Below, piece after piece: positions 22,207-33,331 of a stretch of DNA of 58,974 nucleotides; the stretch's first letter is position 1; each line of letters starts with the position of its first letter. The position numbers were made by a program, and so were the translations under genes. A model generated the notes under the pieces. That model made no database searches and was not told the DNA's origin. It saw only the letters and a list, made by a program, of their open reading frames with translations. This stretch comes from Pigoraptor chileana (taxonomy: Eukaryota > Opisthokonta > Filasterea), in NCBI GenBank assembly GCA_943704495.1, contig CALSCR010001384.1, forward strand, positions 1 through 58,974, read 5' to 3'.

Positions 22207-22841
22207 CTATAGCAAGAGCGCGCCCGCAATCACTACAACACCAGCCACCACAACGGCAAATCATCCAATCGATATTCTAAGAAAAAGACATCCCCAGACA
22301 CACACACACTTTGGCAAAATTTTAGTGAGTGCGCAACACAGCACCGCCGCACGCGATATGAGCGCAGGCAAAAAAAAGGAAAGAAAGAAAAAGCATACAA
22401 AGACGCGCACGAAGACACACGGGCAAACAAAATCAAAATGCTTTCGATGTTGAGACCCGCCACGATCCGCCAAGTCAGACACAGTTGCCATCGCCGAGAG
22501 AAAAGATCTCAAAATGCCAAACTGACGGAAAGGGGCGACCTTCAAGAGTTTGTACAATGTGAAAATTGATAAAACAAAAAAAACGGACTACAAAAAGCAG
22601 GCATGCAGTTGACGAAAAACACACAAACACACTGAAATAACAGGCAAACAAATTCGTGGCAGAGCCGAAACATTTACGCCGCAAAAACACATACGAGAGC
22701 GAACTGAACACCACACAAGAGATGCAGAAGATATCCGCACTCCGGCATCCGCTACGACTGGAGGCGCACCAACCAGCCATCCACTGCAACGAAGTGACGG
22801 ATCCCACGCGAGTGTCACACGGTTGTGGTTGGCATTCCAAT
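21918..22841. other. Intergenic region between convergent SDR2 and CNOT3
   Basis: 924 bp holding (CA)n running into (TA)n at about 22176-22210 and A-rich sequence. No gene seen. Confidence 0.5.
22176..22210. repeat. (CA)n(TA)n compound microsatellite
   Basis: CA units continue directly into TA units, 3' of both convergent genes. Confidence 0.9.
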
Positions 22842-23995
22842 TCAGGGCAGTTCCTGGTCCTCGAGGTAGCGGTACTCGAAGGTAAACTCGCTCTTCTTGC
22901 GCTGGCACCAGCCCGTCTCGTAGTCAAAGTAAACATATGTGCCCTGCTCGTACTCGTCGCTAATGTCCTTGGGATCGTCGTGGCGCTGGAACCATGTCAG
23001 ATACTTCTTGTGGAAGCGCCTGCAAAAATAAGTAGAAAAAGACCGGATTGATGATGATACAACAGAGTGAGATGGACGGAGTCAGTGGGATGAAATATAC
23101 ACGAGTAACAGACGTACTTCAGTGTATGTGTGTATGTATATATACATATACATATGTATGAGTGTGCGTATATGTATTCGGTAATGTCGGTACAATACAA
23201 CAACTCACCAGCTCTGCTTCTTCAGCTCCCGCGCCGCCAGATATTGCTGGTACGTGCCTGCACATGGAACAAAGTGCAGCGACGTTGCATTTGATGACGG
23301 AAACTATGAGCAAGTTTGTCTTTCGGTAAAACACAACTTCCAATAAGAAGCCATTGGAAGATTGCCACCAAAGGTCAGATCAATACTTGCATGCACACCT
23401 TACAATCACAACACACATACAACACACACACACACTTCTCATTTACAGTAAACCACGCCCACACACACAAAACACACGACAAGCGGAATGAACACGAGAC
23501 CACCGCTGAACAATCATTACCACCACCACTGCATTTACAGTCTCAGGGTCCAAGATCAACAACCCATCCGTCGTCCACACCACAACGAAGGAGTGGCCGA
23601 GTATTCAGAACACCTCCAGGTACAAGAGAGAGATGTGGAAGGCACAGAAACAGGCAATGCACACACCTTGTTGATAGTAGAAGATGAAGAATAGAGTGTC
23701 CGTGTCAAACTTATCAAAGAGCGCGGGGTTTTCAAACATTGGCGACGGCACTTGCGGATAGTATGCCGGTGTTGGATACGGATTCCGGGGAATGTAGATC
23801 TTGGTCCTGCACGTGCAACAGACCAAACAATGATTTACAACTGCATGAGGACATCGCCACAAACAAATGCAAATTCTGAAGTTCTTGCAGAAGAGAAAGA
23901 CAATGAAAAGAAAGAACAAACAGACGACGGGAGAGAGAGACACGTGGGGTTCAAGTCAGTCTCCTTGGCGCTGTGCCCATGGACTCCACAATAAC

Positions 23996-24040
<45 letters not shown>

Positions 24041-26536
24041 GGTAGAGCAAAATGCAAGGGGTGGGATTTGAGAGCAAAGTACCTTTCCGAATCAATGGGC
24101 TCGGGCATGCAGCGATAGCTTGTTTCGAGCATCTGCATGGCGAGAAGCTTGTTGTCGACTCCTGCGTATGTGCGTGTGTGTGTGATGTGTGTGTGTGAAT
24201 GACTGCAGGTAAGTACAGAGCGCACACAAAAAAGGCAATTGCAGAAGAAGCAACTAACAGAATATTGCTGCCTCCAGACGCTACTTACCGGGATGGTGCA
24301 GGTGCTGTGAACCGAGGGCGTCGCCAGGTTCCATGAAAGGGCTCATGTCGACACCCCCGAGTCCCGACTGGTCGGCCCTCATTTCGCGCGCCTGCTGCTG
24401 CTGGCCCGGATGCGGCTGCTGCAGCGGGGTGCCGATGGGCGCCTGCTGGCCCTGCTGGCCTTGGCCACCCTGGCCCGCGTGGAGCACTCCCTGAAGCTGT
24501 GCATCCAGGGGAGACGCCACCTGCAGGTGCGCCATCTGCTGCTGAAGATGCTCGTCCAACAGCATCTGCGACTTCCACGCATCGCCCACGGGAGACGGAA
24601 GCGGAAGGGGCGACACTGTTTGACGACGGCGGAGATTATGAGTGTGTGTGTGTGTGTGTGTGTGTGTGTCCAGATGAGAAAATATGCATCGAATGTTCCG
24701 CAGTTCTCAAGCAAACAGAGTAATGAAAACAGCGCCGCTGCACTACGTACCCTCAACCTGCTGCTGTTGTTGCTGCTGTTGCGGCGTGGGCTGTTGCTGT
24801 TGTTGTTGCTGTTGTTGTTGTTGTTGTTGTTGTTGCTGTTGTTGTTGTTGAGCGGCATGCGACTGAGGCGGGACAAAGGGACTCGGCGATGGCTGCGGTT
24901 GTGCAGGCGGCAACTGAACAACAGGCTGAGGCTGAGGTTGTTGCTGTGGCTGAGGCTGAGGCTGTGGAAGCGTCACATTCGGTGTCGGCGCTTGCTGTGC
25001 GGCAGCGGGGACGGATGCTACCGCGGGCTGAGCTGAAAGGGCTGCAGCGGCGGCTTGCTTCTTTCCCTTTGCCTGTGCCGACAGAAAGCATGCGATGGGT
25101 TGAGTTGGAGAAGCAGCGCAAAGATACACACACAAAAACGCATGCAGCGACATAGAAAAAGGCAGATACAAACAGAACCCACCCAGACACACACATATGC
25201 AACATGCACGGTGGGGATATGGACGAAAATATAGACTGAGTGGCCACACTCAGCGTCACCCAAAACTACACAAACGAAAAACTGTATCTCACCTTTTCTT
25301 TCGAGTCTGAATCGCCGCATTTAGAAATAGATAAAGGGGGAGATATACGTGTCATGTCAGTATCACGGGCGCTTCACGGAACTCCGACAGCGAAAAAAAA
25401 ACAAACCAAAACCCAAAAAGCGACAGGCACACGGAAAGAGAAAATGGTATACATTTGAATGCTGTATCACAAACACAATTACAGACAACAAAAGAAGAAA
25501 ACTCCTCAACAACAACAGCACACCACAAACACACACACACACTGAAAACAAAGCGTACCGTCGACTTCGGCAGCCGGCTGCGACACCGCTGCTTGGGCGG
25601 CAGTCGTGGCCACTGTCACAAGCGCACTTGCAGGTGCCGGCACTGTTGCAGCGGCTGCCTTTGCTGGTGCCGATTGTGCCGTTGTCTGTGCCGTTGGCTG
25701 GGCTGCTGCTGCTGGTTGTGCCACGGTGGCAGGCGCCGTTGGCTGCTGTTTGGCTGCGTTCTGTTGCCACGCATTCCCAGCCGTCAGCTTGGGCGGATCC
25801 TCCTTCTTTGGCGGCGGTGCAGTCGGAAGCGTGACTGCGGCGGGCTTCACCGGAGGAGGTGCCTGTTGCGTCTGCTGTTTGTGCGTGTGCGTGTGTGTAT
25901 GTGAGCGTGAGTGCAGGTTGGTTGTTGAAGTAGCAGAGCGGTTTAGAACAAATATCCTTTGAAATGAAATAGGATTCGGTGGGCGAAATAGTCGACATAC
26001 CAACAACAAAAATGCGAATGATCCCAGTGAATTCTGTCATTCTAAAGGCACACAGACGCATACTAACCGGCTTAGCTGGGGGTGGAGCAGCAACTGGGGG
26101 TGCAACCGCGACGACCTTTGCTTGCGCAGGCGGCGCCACTGTTGCAGGGGCTGTAGCATGAACCAAGACATACACGCACATTAGCATGTTACACAGACAG
26201 AGAGTTGCAATGTGAGCTTCAACCCACTCCAAAGATACACAGGCCAAAGAGCAACATATGATATACCATCCTTATTTGTGTGTGTCTATGTGTGTCTGTG
26301 TGAGTGTGTGTGTTTGCCAGAAATAAACCAAACAAATTGCAGGCAGTAGCTGACAACTGCATGTTATATTCCGCAGCACACCATCAATGAAAACACGGCA
26401 GCCGTGCATATCGGGCATACCTTTTGACTTTCCGGCGGGTGATGCGGGGGCGGGTGCAGCGGCCGCCTGCGCCTGCTGAGCAGCGGCAGTCTTCTTAACA
26501 GGCGATGCGGGTACGACGGGGATTGGCTATTGTGTA

Positions 26537-26589
<53 letters not shown>

Positions 26590-28841
26590 GGTTACAGGAT
26601 TCGATTCAGTGTTTCAGCGGCACTTATAATGTGCGCGAGCATTTCTCGTAACAACGAGTCCACTTAAACGAGCAGGGGAAAAACAAAACCGACCTCCACA
26701 CATAGTAACCGACGCATGAGAATGATATAACCTGTAACACTGCCCCACACCTACGACACACACACGCTCACGCGCGCACAAGCACATGCACACACGAGCA
26801 AAGGATAAAAAGACAATGCACACCTCTGGTTTTTTCTTCTCCTCCTCCTTTTCTTTCAGAGGCGCCTCAGGCTTCACCACTTCCTTCCTGCAATGCGAGG
26901 GACAACAAGAATGGTCAAAGGATCAGTCAACAACCAAACTCGGACAATTTTTCGCATATTGCCTGCATAAGGAAGTAGTACCCCACACAGCCAATCGAAA
27001 ATGGTAAACCACTCACTTTTCCTCCTTCTTCTCAGGCTTCGGTTGTCCGTCCTCGCCTTCCTCCTCCTGTAAGGCAATAAGAACAGTGAGCAAGCAACAG
27101 AGCGACCAAATGCAGCGTTCATGCGGCAATTGACATACAGCGCTAATACTGAAGCATGCTTCAATTTGGCGTCCACGCAACAGCACAACCAGAGAATAGT
27201 GTGAGTCACGCCCCACCTCATCATCCGAGGACATAGCAGCGCCCGCTTCGTACTCAGCATCTGCACATACACACACACACACACGGTCGTGCACACAAAC
27301 ATGTAGATACAGTAAGCAGCAGAAGCACAGAAGGCAGCATGGGGTCATAAGTAACAAAGCGGTCTTGACCACCATCATTATGGAAGGTGCAACGAGATCA
27401 CATTCCGACAGTTGGCTTCACCAAAAACGTACAAGAACAATGAAATGAGACACAAAACCAGACGCTCAGAATTGAAGTGAGTGTCGAAGGCCTCTCTCTG
27501 CCCATGGGCACGATAGACACCGACAGAGACACCGACACGGATGGAGACAGGGAAACAGACACTCCGCGGGCGGTTGGGAGTTGGAACATACCAAGTTCGT
27601 CGAGATTCAGCTCGTCATAAATGCCCTCGTCTTCCATAAAGTCGGGGTCCTGTAAGTACGCCCAGCCCAACAAAGAGAGCATAATTAGCTTGACAGGCAA
27701 TAGATGCTCCGGGACACACGCAAGACGAACCGCCACCACAAACCAAAACACAAAGAGCCGTACATCCCACTACAGCTATACACACACACACACACACACA
27801 CACCTGACTGCTTTCGAGATAGTATTCGACGTTCTCCTCCACATCCTTGACGGCCTGTGGGCCGAGCACATCCACTTGGACAAGTCGCAATATCTGCTCC
27901 AGCTTCTCAATGTGAAACCTGTGCTGTTTGATGCCTGCTCACGTGACGGACACACAATGCACATGGATAACGAGGGGCAGAGGATCAGCAACGGAGGCAA
28001 ATTATTCCAGACAAGACACGGGGTGACATCACAGACACAGCAAAAATCCTACAAATCTACAATATATATATATATATATATACACAGAGCAGGAAAAAAA
28101 AACTGGTAGCACTTGAACGTGCACAATTCGCACACACAAGCTTCGTAAAAAAAATCAACACACGCTTCGTAAGAAACACGCTCACAGGACCCTCAAGCAC
28201 ACAATGTACACACCGTGTTCCATTTTGGTGGATTCGGCAGAGCCCTTCTTCTTCTTTGAAGCGACGTTGAGAGTCTCCACCTCTGTTTCATACTGGGAGA
28301 TCTGCAAGGCCGTACGTATGTCGCACACACATTCGCATCGCAGCGTCCATGCATTGGTTGACCCGAATTCAGGAAAGTGAAATACAAATAACGCGCAACC
28401 GACACCTCACACCTGATATGTTGCATAAACCCACAGCAGACCCCCAGACACCCAGACACACACACACCATGCCATGCACAACACATACACTAACAACAGA
28501 CACCCACACCCACACACCATGTCATGCAACACATACACTAACAACAGACACCCACACCACACACCATGCCAAGCACAACACAACTCACACAAGTGCCTGA
28601 ATGCAACAACAGACATTGCATGATGCGTTGGCACCACTGTCACGCAGCAAAAGACCAACCTGGTCCTGCAGCCGCTCGATTGTGTCTGCGATCCACTGAG
28701 TCACCTCGGCCTTCTTCCGCTCGTTCGCATCGATCTGTTTGGCGGCCTTCTCAAGACCCTCCTTACTGTACGCCTTTGTTTTGGTTTCGCGTTCAATCGC
28801 ACGGAACCGCTCCATTTGCTGCGTCGACCCAGCCACAAGGG

Positions 28842-28875
<34 letters not shown>

Positions 28876-29766
28876 ACACACAGAGACATGCAAATCCAGT
28901 TGGAAGTACATTAGAATATAGGAGAGCCCGCAATTGAAAGCAAATATAAATAATGCACACAAATGTATTTGTGATGGGCTCACGCAAGGACAAGCGAACG
29001 TCTTAAGGCGTGGGGTGCGTGCATATGGATATGTGTGCGTTTTTGAGTATGAAAGTGTACATATATGTTTATATATGTTTGTGTGTGAAACTGTGCTGTG
29101 TGTGCGTGTTTGTGTGTAAAAGTATCTATGCGTACACATGTGCGCGTGCGTGTCTCAGTATGTATCTGCGTGTGTGACCCACCGTCTCGATGAGCTTTCG
29201 GTTGTCCAGCAGAATCTTCTTGTCCTTGATTTCGTTCGACGATAGCCATGTTTTGATCTGGTCTCGGAGCCGCTGCAATTTCTTGATCTCTTTCTTCAGA
29301 TCGGCTTCGTACTTTTCCTTCTGATTCGCATTCGAGGCATTGTTCACTTTTTCCCAGATCATCTCAAACTCCTCCACACCCTCAGTAACCTTTTTGAGGA
29401 CGCGGTCGACCTCCGCTGTTGTTGTCGTTCATTTGATCACGCGGGAAAAGAGAAGGACGCAAACAGAGGACAAAGAGCGGGCATAAGCGAGGTGCTAGGG
29501 AAGACGAAACGTATGACCACAAACTAAAAGGAGGCTCAGGTGAAAGATTCAGCGGTATTGATGCGATCTGTTCAACCCACAACAATTTAGTGTCGCATCT
29601 TTCTCACTAAGGGACGAGCAATTACTGCTTTCATGCACACACACACTCACACTCACAAACACACACACACACACACACACACAAGATGTATCAAGCACGA
29701 TCCCCCTTCCCTTCCCTTTCCCCTCCCCCGCAATTTCACACCTTGCAACTTTCGCTTGTCGGCCAT
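22842..29766 (-). CDS. CNOT3: CNOT3 (Not3/5), CCR4-NOT deadenylase subunit
   Basis: Nineteen coding exons, from the 5' end: 29742-29766, 29183-29415, 28660-28818, 28214-28301, 27804-27934, 27592-27649, 27217-27260, 27017-27066, 26824-26887, 26421-26526, 26068-26150, 25559-25874, 25293-25306, 24751-25072, 24289-24615, 24083-24161, 23667-23806, 23209-23257, 22842-23019; 821 aa, all phases consistent. CNOT3 is a scaffold of the CCR4-NOT complex that shortens mRNA poly(A) tails. The N-terminal coiled-coil Not3 domain begins MADKRKLQ and includes [20 protein letters not shown] and [13 protein letters not shown], nearly identical to animals. Residues about 230-560 are an Ala/Pro/Gln-rich linker with a run of about 20 Gln near 532. 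The C-terminal NOT box (about 675-821) includes [15 protein letters not shown] and ends [19 protein letters not shown] 14-nt microexon encodes DSKEK at about 453-457. Confidence 0.96.
23946..24000 (+). repeat. Dispersed ~50-bp repeat, copy C (CNOT3 intron)
   Basis: Plus strand: GGTTCAAGTCAGTCTCCTTG, then GCGCTGTGCCCATGGACTCC, followed by ACAATAACTCACA and (AG)n. Antisense to CNOT3 as written, so the transcript carries the TGTGGAGTCCATGGGCAC form. Confidence 0.65.
24000..24037. repeat. (AG)n tract adjoining repeat copy C
   Basis: About 18 AG units directly at the end of the dispersed element. A similar AG tail follows the copy near 36.85 kb. Confidence 0.9.
24641..24669. repeat. (TG)n microsatellite in CNOT3 intron
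   Basis: About 14 units; in the transcript this is CA. Confidence 0.9.
25346..25393 (+). repeat. Dispersed ~50-bp repeat, copy in CNOT3 intron next to the microexon
   Basis: Plus strand: GTCATGTCAGTATCACGGGC, then GCTTCACGGAACTCCGACA. It lies 40 bp from the 14-nt microexon, upstream of it in the transcript. Confidence 0.5.
26534..26590. repeat. (TG)n microsatellite abutting a CNOT3 splice acceptor
   Basis: In the transcript this is a CA tract ending just before the acceptor of the exon at 26421-26526. Confidence 0.9.
26595..26667 (+). repeat. Dispersed ~50-bp repeat, copy in CNOT3 intron 9
   Basis: Plus strand: CAGGATTCGATTCAGTGTTT, then CAGCGGCACT, with GAGTCCACTT further on. The head is strong and the spacer is expanded. 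Confidence 0.5.
27468..27520 (+). repeat. Dispersed ~50-bp repeat, copy D (CNOT3 intron 6)
   Basis: Plus strand: GAATTGAAGTGAGTGTCGAA, then CTCTGCCCATGGGCACGAT, followed by an AGACACCGACAGAGACACC tail. In the transcript it starts 71-76 nt from the 5' splice site. Confidence 0.6.
27779..27803. repeat. (CA)n directly at a CNOT3 donor site
   Basis: In the transcript the donor of the exon at 27804-27934 runs straight into (GT)n, so the 5' splice site is part of the microsatellite. Confidence 0.9.
28843..28882. repeat. (CA)n microsatellite in CNOT3 intron 2
   Basis: Interrupted CA tract upstream (in the transcript) of the acceptor of exon 3. Confidence 0.9.
29637..29683. repeat. (CA)n microsatellite in CNOT3 intron 1
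   Basis: Interrupted CA tract close to the first donor. Confidence 0.9.
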
Positions 29767-30360
29767 TCCAATCGCATATCAACACGCCTGATTGGCGTGT
29801 ACAACTCGAGTGGATGAGGTTAGTTTAACGCGCGCGATGCGCCACACCGGGGAGTCGACGTCGTCAGACCACCCAATTGATCACAGCGCGCCCGGATGGC
29901 AGGGACGGCGGGTGCAATTCTGGCCCAAACGAAGGCCCATGCACGGAACGGAGAAAATGATGCGCAATGTGCAGACTTTCGCGTTTGTGATTGTATGTCA
30001 ATGAAAACTAGACAAGATGGATAAATACTTTACACAATTCCATTTAGATGAACATCCCACACGACACACAAGGCCAGCTGGACCTACAATGGCGACATGC
30101 ATGCACAATACACACAACAGATGCCGTCTCGTCTCTCTCTGTCTCTGTCTCTCTGGTGTGTGTATGTGTGTGTGTGTGTGTGTGTGTGGCAGACATTGAT
30201 CCGAAAATCAGCTCGACAGATTTATTTGGGAATCGGTCCAAAAATGTCAACAATTTTGCCCCTGTTTCAAGTGATTGAGTCCTCTGGGCCAGCCTTTCTT
30301 TTCTCTCGAGTTCATGCGAGATTTCGTCACTTTTCCGCTCCACATGCCACGAACACGCAA

Positions 30361-30413
<53 letters not shown>

Positions 30414-30504
30414 AACCACAAAATAGTATTCAAGCCAATTCTTGCTCATCACAACCGCACACACACACTCTGCTTGCGAATAGACACGACAAACAACCTT
30501 GAAC
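29767..30504. promoter_or_regulatory. Divergent promoter region of CNOT3 and VOC-protein genes
   Basis: 738 bp between head-to-head starts. It holds (TG)n at about 30157-30189 and (CA)n at about 30361-30411. No gene or clear core promoter element was identified. Confidence 0.4.
30361..30411. repeat. (CA)n microsatellite
   Basis: About 25 uninterrupted units, roughly 95 bp upstream of the VOC-protein start. Confidence 0.95.
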
Positions 30505-31604
30505 ATGTTGTCGAGTCGTCTTCGATTATCGCTCCGTGCGTTTACCGCCGTATCCCGCAGTGTGGGCGCGGTTGCGGCCAATGTATCATCACCCGGCCCC
30601 TCACTCTGCCTCTCACCAAGCCCTTTCAATCACCCCCACATTTTCGCATCATATGGAGCCGCATTTACAACAAGGCAATATTCGAGCAAAGTAGAATCTG
30701 AAGAGTTAGAAATCTCCACACCGCACAAGGCTCTTGATCCTGTGTTTAAGGGCAGTGCGGACGATGTGGAGGATGCGATTGGCGCCTGCAACATTGCAAT
30801 TCCCGTTCACGATCCATACAAAGCATGGTGAGAGAGTCTGCCGTTCAAATGCTGCCGTGCATGTTGTGTGGTGATGTTATTCGGTGATTTGAGTATTTGT
30901 CGCCGATTGGAATGACTGGAAACGGCAAGGCTTTAAAATGGGAACCATACAGTTCAAGCAAAAAGACGGGAGATCATAGCGGATCGAAAGTGCCCATCTT
31001 CTCTCGTGATGAACTGACAAGGGGAATGCATGCGTGTGTGCAGGAGCTTTTATCACTTGACGCTGGGCCTCCCGTGCACCAAGAAGACCGAGCATAGCCT
31101 GACGTTCAACATTGCCGGCCATTCGCTCCGCTGCGTTGCTGTCGATGAATCGTACAGACAGAAGGACCACTTCAGCCCCGGTGAGCCCCTACATGCATTG
31201 GTCATTCCGACAATTTCATCCATTGTTTGCGTGTGCAATGTAGTAGTGTTTGCTAGTGATTTTAATACTAATCTCGCGATTGCCCAATTATCTTGTGCGT
31301 GTGTGTTTTTTGTGCATGTGATCCTGTGTTTGCAGACACAAACCATCTTCCATTCCCATCCGTTGGGTTTCAAGTGAGCCTCCGAGATTTCCACTTTCTC
31401 GTGAACCGTATTATCGAAGATACGACGAATTTTGTACATCATCCAACAATTGTCGATGAAAACGAAAACACGGCGCGATGGATCATGCAACTGCGCGATC
31501 CCAGCGGAAACGTGATCGAGTTTTACTCGCCACTTTTCCCCCAGGAGATATATGTGAAGTTCCAGGTCATCGAGAAGGATCCAGCGGCACAGACGACCAT
31601 TTGA
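30505..31604 (+). CDS. Mitochondrial VOC-fold protein related to extradiol-dioxygenase-like COG3565
   Basis: Three coding exons, 30505-30827, 31044-31180 and 31336-31604; 242 aa. The first 60 residues are Arg/Ser-rich without acids and end in RQYSS at 57-61, a textbook mitochondrial processing site, so matrix import is likely. Residues 95-225 form a VOC (glyoxalase/dioxygenase) fold with the order of the bacterial COG3565 family: NIAIPVHDPYKAWSFYHLTLG, the LPFPSVGFQVSLRDFHFL strand, then LRDPSGNVIEFYSP. Bacterial members bind metal through His in the first strand, His in a PHFG motif, and Glu in the last. Here those positions appear to be N96, S162 and E215, so two of three ligands are missing. 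It may be a non-catalytic or repurposed member; the substrate is unknown in any case. Confidence 0.8.
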
Positions 31605-32365
31605 TTCTTATGATATTACACAAACCATACTGCCAGTTATCGACGTTTGTCGCATACTCTTCTTGTGAAAAGAAAAGCGTCTGGCGTCAGACGCGAACAA
31701 ACCGTGATTGATGCGGCTGGCATAAATGGTTACGTGATTACGCAACGAATTTCCCGCTTGTGCCATGAAGGGTGCGGACACACACGACAAGATGGGGCAT
31801 GGGCTGGCCAAATCAGTGAGTTAAGAGGATCTGAAGACGATCCGATGACTGCCATTCATGCGGACATAAATATAACCGCATAGACATACAAACATACAGG
31901 CAGGTCCAGATACACAAAACGGACGCACACAGACACACGGACACATCCATCAATACACAAGTAACATAAAAGGGGACAACAACAAATGGATGGAAAGAGA
32001 TAAACCTCCTTGTTGACATATAGGCAGCCGAATATAAAAACGAGTCGACAATTGCATCCGCATAAGACGATGGACAACGTGCCAAAAAAACACCAGGAAT
32101 GTACAATGTGCGTCTGAGGACTCGGGGATCTTTGGATTATTCGTAAAATCCCTGCTGGGTTACAGCCACTTTGTATTTGTGAACAGTCTCTGGACACCCC
32201 GGATGCTTTGATGGGACTGCTTTGCACGTGCTGGCGTAACAAGCGCGTCAACACGGGTGTGATAATGACATATAAAAGCACAAACGATCTTCTTGTATAC
32301 CTATCCGAGCAATCCAAAAGGCACGTCCATGATTCATTCTGCAACACACATAAATATTTATATAA
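31605..32365. promoter_or_regulatory. Intergenic region upstream of CCCH gene
   Basis: 761 bp between tandem plus-strand genes. It has CACGTG at 32225-32230, 136 bp before the next ATG, and an AT-rich ATAAATATTTATATAA run immediately before the start codon. No gene seen. Confidence 0.4.
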
Positions 32366-33276
32366 ATGTCGCAACTGCCGGATCTCGCACGCATGTTGGC
32401 GACTAGGGGTTTTGCGGCAATGCCCCCGCCACTCGCAGCCGTCGGCTCGATCGTCGCGTCGCCACCTCGTGCATCCCCGAACGTCACAGCAGCACTGCGC
32501 GCACCGATGCAGAAGTTCGTGCCGTCACAGAGTGTGCGTCAACACAGCACTGCATCTCCTGCCAATCACTCCGGAGATTTAAGTGTGGCCGCTATGTATG
32601 CGATGGGTGGTCCCACTGGCGACAACACACAGCAGGGCGGCGGCCAGCCTGCGGCAAGCAATAGCATCACGAATCCCAACAGCGGAAACGACAAAAAGAA
32701 AAAAAAGAAGAAAAGGCCGCGAGGAAAGGCTAAGGTTGCTGGCGACACCGACGGTGCGGCGGTCACTGCGCCACGGGATATTCCACTGGCACGTGAAAGC
32801 GATGGCAAGATCGGAAAGGCGGCAAACGCGAAACATAAAAAACCGCAACGAAAGCCCACAACAAACAGTGGACGGGCGAAAGGGCACGTTGCGAAGCGAG
32901 CAGCGTTTCATCCAAATGCACACGTGATCGATGTGCTTGATCCCGTGTCGAGTCTTCTTGAGCCGTCCGTGGACATTGCCGATCTTCTCACGGCGGAGCT
33001 GCAAAGAGGAAGTGGAACGGGTGCTGTTAAGAAGGGCGGTGCTGCTGTGGATGCAGATGGAAGCGGCAATGGTATGTTAGCGGCAACCAAAGAACAGCGG
33101 TTAAAGGAAGAAAATCGACGTCAGCACATGCAAGGACAACACCAGCAATTGAGAAATCGCATTAGCGCAGCAAAGCAGGAACTACAGCAGCAGAAGCATA
33201 AGCCCCAACAGCAACAGCAACAACAACAGCAACAACGTCAGCAACGACAACAACAACAAAAGCGAAAGCCAACGCC

Positions 33277-33331
<55 letters not shown>

